A stretch of 64,000 nucleotides of DNA from Acidobacteriota bacterium (GTDB lineage: Bacteria > Acidobacteriota > Terriglobia > Terriglobales > Acidobacteriaceae), in the NCBI GenBank assembly GCA_016196065.1, contig JACPYL010000010.1, forward strand, positions 1,922,001 through 1,986,000. The letters run 5' to 3'. Of the stretch, positions 17,641 to 26,771 are shown piece by piece (the stretch's first letter is position 1; each line of letters starts with the position of its first letter). The position numbers and the translations under genes were made by a program. The notes beneath the pieces are model-generated. The model saw only the letters and a list, made by a program, of their open reading frames with translations, searched no databases and had not been told where the DNA came from.

Positions 17641-17670
17641 TTTCGGTTAGAACCATTTCGGTTAGAACCA
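17641..17670. repeat. Perfect 15-base tandem repeat with internal palindrome
   Basis: TTTCGGTTAGAACCA occurs twice head to tail (17641-17655 and 17656-17670). Each unit contains GGTTAGAACC, an imperfect palindrome. It lies between the divergent alcohol dehydrogenase (start 17488) and YHS gene (start 17780), a typical operator position. TTCGGTTAGAAC also appears at the end of a coding gene near 28030, which may be chance. Confidence 0.45.
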
Positions 17671-17779
17671 TTTGCGAGCGTGACGGGTCTTCAGGGCAGT
17701 GGATGATGAGCTGCGGGAAACCGGCCAATCGACTTTTGAACCACCTTTACCAACGGAGCCATCATTCGAAGGAGAAATC

Positions 17780-17983
17780 ATGATGAATAGCACAACAGCT
17801 GTGAAAGATCCTGTGTGCGGCATGGACGTAGAGACGGCCACCGCCGCTGGACAAACTGAGCACAAGGGGCAAACGTATTACTTCTGCGGCGCCAAGTGCA
17901 AAGAGAAGTTCGATGCTAATCCTGAGCAATACTTGGGCACGTCTGCGGGAGCGCCGAAGAGTGGCCATGGTTGCTGCAGTTAA
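17780..17983 (+). CDS. YHS-domain protein with Cys/His tail
   Basis: A 67-residue protein: a YHS domain ([11 protein letters not shown], then YYFCGAKCKEKFD) and a short tail GHGCCS that adds ligands. AAGGAG sits before ATG 17780; the longer frame upstream is not supported. It closely resembles the two YHS units at the front of the copper ATPase 1 kb away, so a copper-delivery role is plausible by inference. Confidence 0.8.
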   Translation: MMNSTTAVKDPVCGMDVETATAAGQTEHKGQTYYFCGAKCKEKFDANPEQYLGTSAGAPKSGHGCCS

Positions 17984-18249
17984 CATTCAAAGACGCGCAG
18001 GTGAAAGCCATCCCCACCGTTGACCCTAAGCTTTTCCCTACCTTGGCTCAACGGGAAGTAGGAAGATCGCTGACGCTTTGAATAGCAACCTGAATCTACA
18101 GGACGGATTCGCCAGGGCGGACCGCCCCGGCTCTGTAAGCCTAATCTCGCTCCGCAGAATCGGAACAGTGACTGGTGAATGACTGCAAGGCATTGGAAAA
18201 TGACTTTATCCCTTCCCCTCCTCGATACGCAAAACGGGGACTGGATGGG

Positions 18250-18675
18250 CTACGAACGGCCTTGCGGCGGAAATCGTTCTTTGGCGAGCGCCTGGATCTC
18301 CCGCGACCTTTCATAGGCGAAGCGGACAACCTCTTCTGCTTCGCGTGAAAGTTGCAAATCTTGTCTGGTTAACAGGACCTGCAACTTTGTATGCATCAGG
18401 ATGGCAGGCGCGCATAGGTCTCGGTGAAATTTCTCCACAGTTTCGGCCAAGTGCCGAAAATCGCGCTCGCGCTTGTTCTTCTGCCAGAGCAACCAGCCAA
18501 GAGCGACTCCAAAAAAGATGAACAAGGCGCGATAGAAGATCATCGCTGGCTGCGGCTGGAGCATTTCAATCCAGAAACTCGTGTTCTCCATCCGGGCGTG
18601 CATTACCGTGTCGATAGTGCATGCGCCTAAGCCAAACAGGATCCCATAGAAGATTTCTTTGTATTTTTGAAGCAT
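18250..18675 (-). CDS. Two-helix membrane protein with helical cytoplasmic tail
   Basis: A 141-residue protein with two hydrophobic segments (about 8-25 and 42-62). A charged helical tail follows (RHLAETVEKFHRDLCAPAI), superficially like a kinase dimerisation helix but without a kinase domain. ATG 18675 has AGGAG upstream. It lies 50 bases downstream of the copper ATPase, probably on the same transcript. No family was recognised. Confidence 0.6.
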   Translation of the reverse strand: MLQKYKEIFYGILFGLGACTIDTVMHARMENTSFWIEMLQPQPAMIFYRALFIFFGVALGWLLWQKNKRERDFRHLAETVEKFHRDLCAPAILMHTKLQVLLTRQDLQLSREAEEVVRFAYERSREIQALAKERFPPQGRS

Positions 18676-18726
18676 CTTGACTCCTAGTGCGACAAAGAGA
18701 AGCTGTGGTTGCTGCAGTTGCAGTCA

Positions 18727-21417
18727 TCACAGATGCACGTTTCGCAGTCGCAACGAATTGGTGATCACGGACACTGAGCTGAGACTCATTGCGGCGGCGG
18801 CAAGAATCGGGCTCAACAGGATTCCAAAGAACGGATAGAGCACGCCAGCCGCAATCGGCAAACCCACCGAGTTGTAAATAAACGCGAAAAACAGGTTCTG
18901 GCGAATATTGCGCATGGTGGCCCGGCTCAGCTTGCGGGCGCGTACGATCCCGGCCAGGTCTCCCTTGACGAGAGTGACGCCGCCGCTTTCCATCGCTATG
19001 TCGGTACCGGTTCCCATGGCGATGCCGACGTCAGCCTGCGCCAGGGCGGGCGCGTCGTTGATCCCATCGCCCGCCATCGCAACGATCCGGCCTTCTTTCT
19101 GCAAGCGCTGAACAACCTCGGATTTTTTGTCCGGCAAGACTTCGGCTTCAAACTCTGAGATGCCAAGCTTCCGGGCCACCGCTTCGGCGGTGGCGCGGCT
19201 GTCACCGGTCAGCATGACGATGCGCAGACCCTCGGCCCTGAGATCACGGATCGCCTGTGGTGTGGATGGCTTAATTGGGTCCGCGATGCCGATTATGCCG
19301 GAGAGCCGCCCATCCACGGCGGCAAAGATTACGGTCTGGCCTTTGCGGCGGAGTTCATCGGCCTCTAGCTGCAGTGAACCGAGGCTAAGGCCCAAGCTTT
19401 GAAACAGCTTTTCATTTCCGGCAATCACGGTTTTGCCGTCGACCTTGCCACTGACGCCGCTGCCAGTCAGAGACTGAAATTCCGCAACGCTCGCAAGCGC
19501 AAGACCATTCTCCTTGGCGGCTGCCACGATGGCGGCTCCGAGCGGGTGCTCGCTTCCCTGCTCCAGGCTTGCCACCAGCCTCACCAACTCAGAGTCATTC
19601 TGTCCGGCGACAGGCGCCACCGCTTCGACGCTCGGCTTGCCGGCGGTCAGAGTTCCGGTTTTGTCGACGACCAGCGTATCCACCTTCTCGAAAATTTCCA
19701 GCGCTTCGGCGTTGCGGATGAGAACGCCGGTGTGCGCCCCTCGTCCGGTGCCGACCACGATAGCCATGGGCGTCGCCAGTCCGAGAGCACACGGGCAGGC
19801 GATGATGAGCACCGCCACGGCATTCACCAGCGCGTGCGCCAGACGCGGCTCGGGGCCGAATAGACTCCAGAGAATGAAGGTCAGGACCGCGATTGCGATG
19901 ACAGCGGGCACGAACCACGTGGCTACCCGGTCCGCCACTCGTTGGATCGGGGCCCGGCTGCGTTGCGCCTTGCCTACCATTTGGACGATTTGCGCTAGTA
20001 AGGTCTCACTACCCACACGCTCGGCTCGCATCACGAACGAGCCCGTTCCATTCACTGTTGCGCCAATCACCCGGCTGCCGGCGGCTTTCTCGACCGGCAT
20101 GGATTCACCGGTGATCATCGACTCATCGATGGCACTGGCGCCTTCCAGAACCACACCGTCCACCGGAACTTTCTCGCCCGGACGCACGCGCAGATGGTCT
20201 CCCAGTTTCACTTGATCAAGCGGGATGTCGTGCTCTGCACCGTCACGCAGGATGCGCGCAGTCTTCGGGCTCAGATCGAGCAAGGCACGAATCGCGGCTC
20301 CGGTGCGGGTGCGGGCGCGCAATTCGAGCACCTGTCCCAGAAGGACTAACGTCGTGATGGAAGCCGCTGCCTCAAAGTACACAGCGGGCGTGCCGTTCAT
20401 CTCGCGAAACGATGGCGGAAAAATCCGCGGAAAGATGGTCGCGATCAGGCTGTACCCGTAGGCCACCCCCGTGCCCATCGCGATCAGCGTGAACATGTTG
20501 GTGGAACGGTTGACGATGGATGCCCAGCCTCGCTGGAAGAATGGCCAGCCTCCCCAAAGCACGACTGGCGTCGCCAGGAACAGTTCGATCCACGGCAACC
20601 AGCCGTTGGGAAGTGCGCGCTGGACCGGCATGCCGGGCAACATGTCAGCCATGGCGATGACCAGCAACGGGACGGTTAGCGCGACGCCGCCCCAAAAGCG
20701 CCGCGTCATGTCGCGTAGTTCCGGACTCTCTTCTTCCGCCGCCGCAGTGCGCGGTTCGAGTGCCATGCCGCAGCTCGGGCACGAGCCCGGCCCTGGCCGG
20801 ACGATCTCGGGATGCATCGGGCAGGTGTACTCAATACGGGCGGTCGGTGCGGGCAGCTCGGGTTCAAGTGCCATGCCGCAACTGGGACACGGCCCGGACT
20901 TCGTCTCCCGGACTTCCGGACACATCGGGCAGATGTAGTTGCCGACGGGTGGTTGCGGGGCAGCTTTCGCCGGAGCCGCTGCAATGTGTGCTAACGGCGT
21001 GCCGGGCGCAGCGATCGGACGCGGCGCCAGATATGAGTTCGGGGTGGCGCGGAATTTCTCCAGGCAGTGAGCGCTGCAGAAATAGTACGCCTTGCCAGTG
21101 TGCTCCGATTTATACCGGGCTGTGCCCGGGTTGACATCCATGCCACAAACAGGGTCTTTGGTGTTGGCGTCGCCAGTTACGGAACTCTCGGGACTCGGCA
21201 TTGCCAGCATGGTCAATCCTGCGGACGGAGCCTTTGCGCCGGGGTTGAGATATTTGTCAGGACTGGCTTTGAATTTCTCTTCGCAATGTCCACCGCAGAA
21301 ATAATGGGTCTCCCCGGCGTGAGTGTGTACATGCTTCGCGGTAGCGGGGTTCACGGACATCCCACAGACCGGATCCTTCATGGCCTCGCTCAAATCGGCG
21401 CGATTGGTTGACATCAT
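18727..21417 (-). CDS. copA: Copper-exporting P1B-type ATPase with YHS and heavy-metal-binding N-terminus
   Basis: An 896-residue inner-membrane pump. The N-terminus has two YHS domains ([10 protein letters not shown] at about 15 and [10 protein letters not shown] at about 88), then two heavy-metal-binding modules with paired Cys (CPMCPEV...CPSCGM and CPMHPEI...CPSCGM). No classic HMA GMTCxxC domain is seen. The pump core is complete: [12 protein letters not shown] in the membrane, DKTGTL with the phosphorylated Asp, [10 protein letters not shown], and the late-helix residues YNSVG and MSLSSV that define Cu(I) pumps. ATG 21417 was chosen because GGGGAAAA precedes it; an upstream ATG at 21525 would overlap the neighbour. 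It exports Cu(I) from the cytoplasm using ATP. Confidence 0.93.
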   Translation of the reverse strand: MMSTNRADLSEAMKDPVCGMSVNPATAKHVHTHAGETHYFCGGHCEEKFKASPDKYLNPGAKAPSAGLTMLAMPSPESSVTGDANTKDPVCGMDVNPGTARYKSEHTGKAYYFCSAHCLEKFRATPNSYLAPRPIAAPGTPLAHIAAAPAKAAPQPPVGNYICPMCPEVRETKSGPCPSCGMALEPELPAPTARIEYTCPMHPEIVRPGPGSCPSCGMALEPRTAAAEEESPELRDMTRRFWGGVALTVPLLVIAMADMLPGMPVQRALPNGWLPWIELFLATPVVLWGGWPFFQRGWASIVNRSTNMFTLIAMGTGVAYGYSLIATIFPRIFPPSFREMNGTPAVYFEAAASITTLVLLGQVLELRARTRTGAAIRALLDLSPKTARILRDGAEHDIPLDQVKLGDHLRVRPGEKVPVDGVVLEGASAIDESMITGESMPVEKAAGSRVIGATVNGTGSFVMRAERVGSETLLAQIVQMVGKAQRSRAPIQRVADRVATWFVPAVIAIAVLTFILWSLFGPEPRLAHALVNAVAVLIIACPCALGLATPMAIVVGTGRGAHTGVLIRNAEALEIFEKVDTLVVDKTGTLTAGKPSVEAVAPVAGQNDSELVRLVASLEQGSEHPLGAAIVAAAKENGLALASVAEFQSLTGSGVSGKVDGKTVIAGNEKLFQSLGLSLGSLQLEADELRRKGQTVIFAAVDGRLSGIIGIADPIKPSTPQAIRDLRAEGLRIVMLTGDSRATAEAVARKLGISEFEAEVLPDKKSEVVQRLQKEGRIVAMAGDGINDAPALAQADVGIAMGTGTDIAMESGGVTLVKGDLAGIVRARKLSRATMRNIRQNLFFAFIYNSVGLPIAAGVLYPFFGILLSPILAAAAMSLSSVSVITNSLRLRNVHL

Positions 21418-21521
21418 TTTTCCCCGATCCGTATGGTTGCACGCGAAAAAGTAGCGTGTCGTTTTTGTCGTCCGTTCCGTAACTCTGGATTGCATCAAGG
21501 CTAAACGGAACAACGCCCGAT

Positions 21522-22481
21522 TCATGATTTCGAGCGAAAAGCCTTGGTCAGCACCGCCAAATCGTAGTCAAAAAGCTGGAAGTAGTCGGTGATTCCCTTT
21601 TCACCTCCCACCGAAGAAGGCAGGACCACCACCTTCGCCCCGGTCTTCCGAGCGATGTTATTCGGTGTCTTTAGCTCAAAGTAGGGCTCCACTAGAATGA
21701 TCCCCACGTTCTGACTCTTCATGAGGTTGACGAGTTCGGATGCATGGTCCCGGCTGGGCGGGATGCCCGGCTGCGGCTCGATTTCGCCGACCGAGACAAG
21801 TTGGAAGTACTTCAGAAAATTGGACCACGACCGGTAATAGGTGACCACTTTGCATCCGCGGTAGGGACGCATTTCGGCGTTCCAGATTTCTTCTGCGTCC
21901 GAGAGCCGCTTGCTGAACACTCGAAAACGATCGTCAAAATAGGAAGCATCACTTGGCCGTAGCTCGCCTAGCTTGTGGGCAAGTGCTTGAGCGATCTTCC
22001 GACCGTTTTCCGGGTCGAGCCAATAATGGGGATTGCCGAAAGGCTGAATGCTTGGCGTGATAGGGCCGGATGGCATGTCGACAATCTCGGCATACTGCGA
22101 AGCGTCGAAATAGCCTGGAGCCCCTGGCTGAATTCGAGCGTTGCCGGACTGGCTGACCAGAGACGGTGTGTGATGGCTCCGCGTCAGCCAGCCGCTCTCC
22201 AGCTCCAGACCAACAATAATCAGGAGATCGGCCTTTCGCAATTTCAGCAGGTAGCTGGGCTTCGCTTGCACGAAGTGCGGGTGCTGATTACCGCGGACCA
22301 GGGATTGCACCTCGGCACGCTCACCCCCGACCTCCGCGGCAAGTGCCGCAAGGTCGGCGGTGGAGGCGAGGACCTTCAATTTGGAAGTGGCCTGCGCGAA
22401 GAGGGGACTTGCTGCCGCGCCGGCGAGCGACAAAGCCAGAAGCAACGTAAACCAAAGATGCCACTCAAGTATTCTTCTCAT
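21522..22481 (-). CDS. Metal ABC transporter substrate-binding protein (ZnuA/TroA-like)
   Basis: A 319-residue exported protein. The signal peptide ends near LFAQA. The cluster A-I pattern shows: [20 protein letters not shown], then NQHPHF (a metal His), [11 protein letters not shown] (second His), a central helix, and [10 protein letters not shown] near the end. There is no long His-rich loop of the ZnuA type. It would bind Zn or Mn in the periplasm, but no cognate permease or ATPase of that family is in the window. ATG 22481 has AGAGGAG upstream. The barrel protein upstream (22605-23897) is probably co-expressed. Confidence 0.82.
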   Translation of the reverse strand: MRRILEWHLWFTLLLALSLAGAAASPLFAQATSKLKVLASTADLAALAAEVGGERAEVQSLVRGNQHPHFVQAKPSYLLKLRKADLLIIVGLELESGWLTRSHHTPSLVSQSGNARIQPGAPGYFDASQYAEIVDMPSGPITPSIQPFGNPHYWLDPENGRKIAQALAHKLGELRPSDASYFDDRFRVFSKRLSDAEEIWNAEMRPYRGCKVVTYYRSWSNFLKYFQLVSVGEIEPQPGIPPSRDHASELVNLMKSQNVGIILVEPYFELKTPNNIARKTGAKVVVLPSSVGGEKGITDYFQLFDYDLAVLTKAFRSKS

Positions 22482-22604
22482 GCGCGCTCCTCTTTTTTCC
22501 AACCGCCCCGTGACGATGTCCGTTGCGATGCCAAGTCAAATACCGACTTGCATTCGCAGACGTCGTTGTCTTTGCTGTGCCTTCATTGGAGGCAATCTCC
22601 GTTA

Positions 22605-23897
22605 TCAGAACGGATGAGCCCCGTGCGCTCCGATAGTAAAGAGGACCTGAAGCAAGAGTTCATTTGCGGTTTGCCCTTCAGCATAATGCGTACGGCGGAG
22701 CTGACCACGAATCTGGCTGAACTCGCTCGGCCAATAGGTCAAAACCAAGGAACCGCCACTGTCCTGCTGCAAGGCATTCTGGGCTCGCTCCGACCAATCG
22801 TAGCGACCGCCCGTGAACCACCTTCTCCCCAATTGATACTCGGCCGAGGCGAAGAAACCAAAGGCCCGCTGTGTTGCGGCCACTTGCTCGCGGTTGCTCC
22901 AGACTAGTTCCGTACGAGCTGCGAAGGAGTGTAGCCTGGGACCTCGCACGGGCTTCCAGCGGAGAGTCGCATCCATCGCGTAGAGCTGGGTAATGAAGTT
23001 GCTGCCCAAGTCGTTGTGCCCACGGGTGTAGGACCCTCCCAGTTCAATATTCGTTGACTCCGTCAGATCTCGATAGCCCCTGAGATGGCCGACTACACTG
23101 ACATCCGTTCGGCGGCTGGAATGAAATAGACTGCCAGAGTCTCCCCGGAAGACCTCGCCGGTACCCTCCAAAAAGATCCCCTTCGGCGCAGGCAGGATTC
23201 GGCTGATGGAAATGCCTGTGTCCTTGATGCCCACATCAGCCTCCGTGAGTGAGCCACCCATCAGGTTGAATGCGACCAAAGGCCTGTCGACCCAGGGAAG
23301 GGTGTGATTATGAAAGGTGTTCACCCGTCCGAATGCGGCCCGCATCCTCCCGACTCTGGGAACAAAACCCCAAGGTACCGAAGTGAAAGTGACATAGCCT
23401 TCCTCCACTTCAATGTCGTTCTCCCCGATCGCCAGGAAGAAATCTGCCCGGGCGTACGGATCCACAATGGATTGGAGCGAGATCTCACTTTCCTGCAATG
23501 CGAGTGCGGGAAGCGGATTGATCGAGTTGTGACCCGCCGCCCCCACAAAATTGCCGATGATTCCGATATCAGGATTGAGTGCCTTGGCTGCGGCGCTGGC
23601 ACCGCCGTATACCGGCAGCTGAGTGCTGCTGTCCGCCGGTGTTCCGGGCGGAGGAAGCTGCGGAGCCGGAGGGGCAGCGTTCATGGCAGATTGCGTCGGC
23701 CCTGCGGAGGCGCCCTTGAGAGCTTGTACCTCGGTTTCTAGTGCACGGACGCGCTCTAACAGCGCTTTGACTTCGGCACGTAGGTCATCTGAGCCGGTCT
23801 GCGCTGCGGCGTCCACCGAATGCAGGAAGACCAGCGCTACTGCGAACATGATTACCACTGAGCGCTTCGGGCAAAGGAACCGTCGCGTCACTTTCAT
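22605..23897 (-). CDS. Putative outer-membrane porin linked to metal uptake
   Basis: A 430-residue protein with a signal peptide (near DAAAQT), a periplasmic coiled coil (VKALLERVRALETEVQALK), a Pro-rich linker, and a long barrel-like domain of alternating strands. It ends in TIGAHGAHPF with a terminal Phe, the usual outer-membrane signature. The coiled coil plus barrel resembles oligomeric porins. ATG 23897 has AAGGAAG upstream (GTG 23906 is also possible). Being next to a ZnuA-like protein it may be a metal-responsive porin; that link is inferred. Confidence 0.7.
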   Translation of the reverse strand: MKVTRRFLCPKRSVVIMFAVALVFLHSVDAAAQTGSDDLRAEVKALLERVRALETEVQALKGASAGPTQSAMNAAPPAPQLPPPGTPADSSTQLPVYGGASAAAKALNPDIGIIGNFVGAAGHNSINPLPALALQESEISLQSIVDPYARADFFLAIGENDIEVEEGYVTFTSVPWGFVPRVGRMRAAFGRVNTFHNHTLPWVDRPLVAFNLMGGSLTEADVGIKDTGISISRILPAPKGIFLEGTGEVFRGDSGSLFHSSRRTDVSVVGHLRGYRDLTESTNIELGGSYTRGHNDLGSNFITQLYAMDATLRWKPVRGPRLHSFAARTELVWSNREQVAATQRAFGFFASAEYQLGRRWFTGGRYDWSERAQNALQQDSGGSLVLTYWPSEFSQIRGQLRRTHYAEGQTANELLLQVLFTIGAHGAHPF

Positions 23898-23953
23898 GGT
23901 TTCCACCTTCCTTGGCAGTTGCGGTTAATGTTTGGGAGCCAACCACCCTGCGG

Positions 23954-24565
23954 TTAGGGGCGGCTCTGTGAATCTCTCGAATCACCGTCTTTTTGAAGTG
24001 TGCCCTTGGCTGAACTGCTGAACATCTCGAACCCTTTTGTGATTGCATCGGGGCGCACTACAACGTTGTTGTTCTCCACCGAGAACGGGACGGGGACTGC
24101 AACACAACTCTTGTCGGCGGTCATGCGCTCGTTCCGATCGCCAATGCGCATCGCACTTTGGCATTGTCCACAGATCAGGTTCCCCTCTTTTAAGTGGTGC
24201 TGTTTACGGAACGAATAGCAGGTGGTACAAGAGGCAAATGCCGCTCGAACCACCCCCTTGGAGTCCCGGTTCACAAGCAGTTTGGACCGCTCCGAAGATC
24301 TGATCGGGTAGGTGAAGAAGCGGGTCTGGCCCGGCTGGAGCTGCGCCAGGTCGTATAGGAAATTCTCTCCTGCTTCGAGCACGATCTCGGGTAAATGGTC
24401 TGACGCGGTCGCCTTTCTTTCCTGGGAGATTGCAAACCATGCCGCGGCTCCCCACACCGCCAGCAAAAATCCAGCGATCAATCCCCAGACGCGCCAGCCT
24501 TGGCGGGTGAGTGCCTCTACCCGCTTTCGTCTCCGTCCTAACACGTGATGCCGTGAACGCCACAT
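23954..24565 (-). CDS. DUF2318 membrane-anchored Cys-rich protein (copy A)
   Basis: A 203-residue protein with one membrane helix at about residues 24-46 and a periplasmic domain. The DUF2318 signature is two CxxC pairs, SCTTCYSFR and ICGQCQSAM, split by a His-rich stretch. GGAG lies 8 bases before ATG 24565. In the Campylobacter P19/Ftr1 iron system a DUF2318 protein works with FtsX-type permeases; the same partners are found here at 25984-28583. Its heme or Fe-S nature is not established. Confidence 0.78.
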   Translation of the reverse strand: MWRSRHHVLGRRRKRVEALTRQGWRVWGLIAGFLLAVWGAAAWFAISQERKATASDHLPEIVLEAGENFLYDLAQLQPGQTRFFTYPIRSSERSKLLVNRDSKGVVRAAFASCTTCYSFRKQHHLKEGNLICGQCQSAMRIGDRNERMTADKSCVAVPVPFSVENNNVVVRPDAITKGFEMFSSSAKGTLQKDGDSRDSQSRP

Positions 24566-24697
24566 CTAAGTTCTCCGGAGAGCAGCGACCTGCCCTCGGT
24601 GTCCTTTCTCCAACATCACCAGGGACCCGAATACCGGATCCTTGAATTGCGCCTGGTGCAATCCATTTACGCGCAAATAGGCTTCGACGAGGGCCAC
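24566..24697 (-). CDS. Possible 43-residue protein
   Basis: A short frame from GTG 24697 reading ALVEAYLRVNGLHQAQFKD then PVFGSLVMLEKGHRGQ. It begins just after the upstream gene stops and ends immediately before the DUF2318 start, so it fills an operon gap exactly. No ribosome site at good spacing was seen, so it could be only an open gap. Confidence 0.3.
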   Translation of the reverse strand: MALVEAYLRVNGLHQAQFKDPVFGSLVMLEKGHRGQVAALRRT

Positions 24698-24703
24698 TAC
24701 CGC

Positions 24704-25204
24704 TCACGCCGGCGATGCCTTACGGAAGCTCCATTGGCGTTCGCAGGCTCCGAGCTCTGACAGATGCTCTTTCATTTCCTTGAGGCAGCGCGTTTCACAT
24801 TGGTCTACAGGTTGGTCAAAACCTCGGCGGTGAACAATCTTCACGCTCAGAGTGACATCGGGACGGCTGCCGCGTACTGCCGAATAGCGAAGTGCCTGCT
24901 CATACGGCCCGATCTCGTACATCGAAGGCCGCTCGTCCTTTGGAAGAATCCAATCGGATATGGCATGCAGAGCGGCATAAACATGCCGGCACGCGGGACC
25001 ACCAGGGCCGACGTGATCAATGTCAGGCTCGGGAGTACCAGAAAGCTCCAGTTCAAACCCCACCTGTTGCTGTTTGCCGCCAACCATCAAGGATTCCGGC
25101 CACACTTCCCAGCAGACCTTGTACCGCTTGACGAGATCAACCAAAGTCTGCGATTCATCATTTAGCGAACCGCCGGCCGGCGATTGTTGTTCTGTGTAAA
25201 TCAT
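24704..25204 (-). CDS. Unnamed paralogous family member 1 (cysteine-bearing soluble protein)
   Basis: A 166-residue protein without signal peptide or membrane segment. It shares a full-length pattern with its neighbour (25201-25884): VDLVKRYKVCWEVWPE, a QVGFELELSGT strand, a GxxCxHxYAALHAI helix, PSMYEIGPYEQALRYS and CLKEMKEHL. ATG 25204 overlaps the neighbour's TGA in ATGA, so translation is coupled. The family is unknown to me. Conserved Cys and His hint at metal or redox binding. Confidence 0.65.
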   Translation of the reverse strand: MIYTEQQSPAGGSLNDESQTLVDLVKRYKVCWEVWPESLMVGGKQQQVGFELELSGTPEPDIDHVGPGGPACRHVYAALHAISDWILPKDERPSMYEIGPYEQALRYSAVRGSRPDVTLSVKIVHRRGFDQPVDQCETRCLKEMKEHLSELGACERQWSFRKASPA

Positions 25205-25884
25205 GAAAGCCCCCATCCCTTCTCGATTGCCGCGCCTCTGGCGTTTTCTTGCGGACTCCTAGTTGGCCAAGTCCTTCCTTCTCCTGGGCCCGGCAAGCAA
25301 TGCAAACCTTCCAATAACTTCCACGCATTCAAGTCCGACGAGGCAAACGCCGCACCGGATTGCCCTGGCTCGGGTTCTCTCCGAATCCCCTCACGCCACT
25401 GCTGTGTCCCAAGACTCCATTGGCGTTCGCCGACCCCGAGTTTTAACAAAAGTTCTTTCGTTTCGCGGAGAACGCGCATTTCACACCGACCTACCGCCTG
25501 GTCAAAACCGCTCAGCTGAACGACTTTCACCTTCAGAGCGAGATCGATCTTCACGGTGAGGGTCGCGCTGGAGCCGCTGCCGCGCACTGCCGAGTAGCGG
25601 AGGGCCGCTGCATATGGCCCTATCTGGTACATCGAAGGCTGCGCTTGCTTAGGGAGGACCCACTCGGTCACGGAATGAAGTGCACTGTAGATCAGCTGGC
25701 ACGTTGGACACCCTCGCCCGATGTGCTGTGTTGCCGACTCGTGAGTTCCCGAGAGTTCAAGGTCAAATCCGGCCTGCCTTTCTTGCCCGTCGATCATCAA
25801 ATATTCCCGCCACACTTCCGAGCAGACCGTGTACTGCCTCACAAGATCAACCAAAACCGGCGGTCGTTGTTCGGTGTAAGTCAT
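25201..25884 (-). CDS. Unnamed paralogous family member 2, with extra C-terminal tail
   Basis: A 227-residue protein whose first ~165 residues match member 1 (YTVCSEVWREYLMIDGQ, GFDLELSGTHE, GCPTCQLIYSALHSV, PSMYQIGPYAAALRYS). The last ~60 residues (from GTQQWREGI) have no counterpart and may be read-through of decayed sequence. ATG 25884 has GGGAG upstream and aligns with the start of member 1; an open GTG start at 25968 is less likely. It sits directly after the ABC ATPase gene. The GCPTC pair suggests metal or redox binding. Confidence 0.6.
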   Translation of the reverse strand: MTYTEQRPPVLVDLVRQYTVCSEVWREYLMIDGQERQAGFDLELSGTHESATQHIGRGCPTCQLIYSALHSVTEWVLPKQAQPSMYQIGPYAAALRYSAVRGSGSSATLTVKIDLALKVKVVQLSGFDQAVGRCEMRVLRETKELLLKLGVGERQWSLGTQQWREGIRREPEPGQSGAAFASSDLNAWKLLEGLHCLPGPGEGRTWPTRSPQENARGAAIEKGWGLS

Positions 25885-25983
25885 TACCATCTCCCTCTCA
25901 CCTGGACTCATGTCTGCTTCGAATTCCTCGACGGGAAGTTCTCCTTCGATTTGCCCGATATTGGCCACGAAGCCTTGAGGTCC

Positions 25984-26760
25984 TCATGGGTAAACATCTT
26001 GCTGATCCATCCCCACGAGTTCCACTTCGCTTGGCAACTGGCCCTCTGTTTGTATGGGCTTCGTACCGTCTCGGCGTGACGCACAACAACCCATCAGAGA
26101 ACCATCCCTGATTTCCAGCACCCGGTCGGCCAGGCCAGCGTTGTTCCGGTTGTGTGTAACCATAAAAATCGTCTGCCCCCGGCGATTGAGATCGATGAAG
26201 ACTTCCATGATTTCGCTCCCGGTCTTGCTGTCGAGCGTTCCGGTCGGTTCATCCGCAAGCAGCAGCGGAGGCTGATTGACCAAAGCCCGGGCGATCGCGA
26301 GCCGGCCCTGTTCGCCGCCCGACAGCTGGTTGGGAAGTCGCGAAGCCTTGTTCCCCAGCGACACGCTCTCCAGCACAACCATGGCGCGCTCACGCTTCTC
26401 TCTCGCGGGAACGGGGGAGGTTGTTAGCGGGAGCATTGCGTTCTCCAGAGCAGTGAGATACGGCATCAGGTGATGCTGCTGAAAGACAAAGCCCAAGTAT
26501 TCCATGCGAAAGTCGGCACGGCGCTCGTCAGACAGGCCGTACACATCGATTCCGTCGACCAGGACCTTGCCCGTCGATGGGCGATTCATGGCGCCGATGG
26601 TCGTCAGGAGTGTGCTCTTGCCCGATCCTGAGGGACCCATTAGCGCAATGAACTCGCCTTCCTGGATCTCGACGCTGATGTCGGTGAGTACCTGCACAGT
26701 TGAGTCGAGTTCGGTCTCGTTATAGGTTTTGCTGACGTTTTCTATCGAAATGAATGCCAC
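25984..26760 (-). CDS. ABC transporter ATP-binding protein (MacB/LolD type)
   Basis: A 258-residue ATPase with Walker A GPSGSGKS, Q-loop VFQQHHLMPY, signature LSGGEQGRLAIARAL, Walker B LLLADEPTG and the H-loop in MVTHN. GTG 26760 is preferred since GAGGAGG is 6 bases upstream, whereas ATG 26766 touches it. It pairs with the FtsX-type permease just upstream (5-6 bp away by the nominal frames). This class does mechanotransmission or extrusion, and in the Campylobacter P19 locus supports iron uptake. A Cys pair (GCCAS) near the C-terminus is unusual. Confidence 0.88.
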   Translation of the reverse strand: MAFISIENVSKTYNETELDSTVQVLTDISVEIQEGEFIALMGPSGSGKSTLLTTIGAMNRPSTGKVLVDGIDVYGLSDERRADFRMEYLGFVFQQHHLMPYLTALENAMLPLTTSPVPAREKRERAMVVLESVSLGNKASRLPNQLSGGEQGRLAIARALVNQPPLLLADEPTGTLDSKTGSEIMEVFIDLNRRGQTIFMVTHNRNNAGLADRVLEIRDGSLMGCCASRRDGTKPIQTEGQLPSEVELVGMDQQDVYP

Positions 26761-26771
26761 TTGCATCCTCC

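Noticed and set aside
21975-22907. Plus-strand open frame of 310 codons
   Set aside because: Antisense to the ZnuA-like and porin genes.
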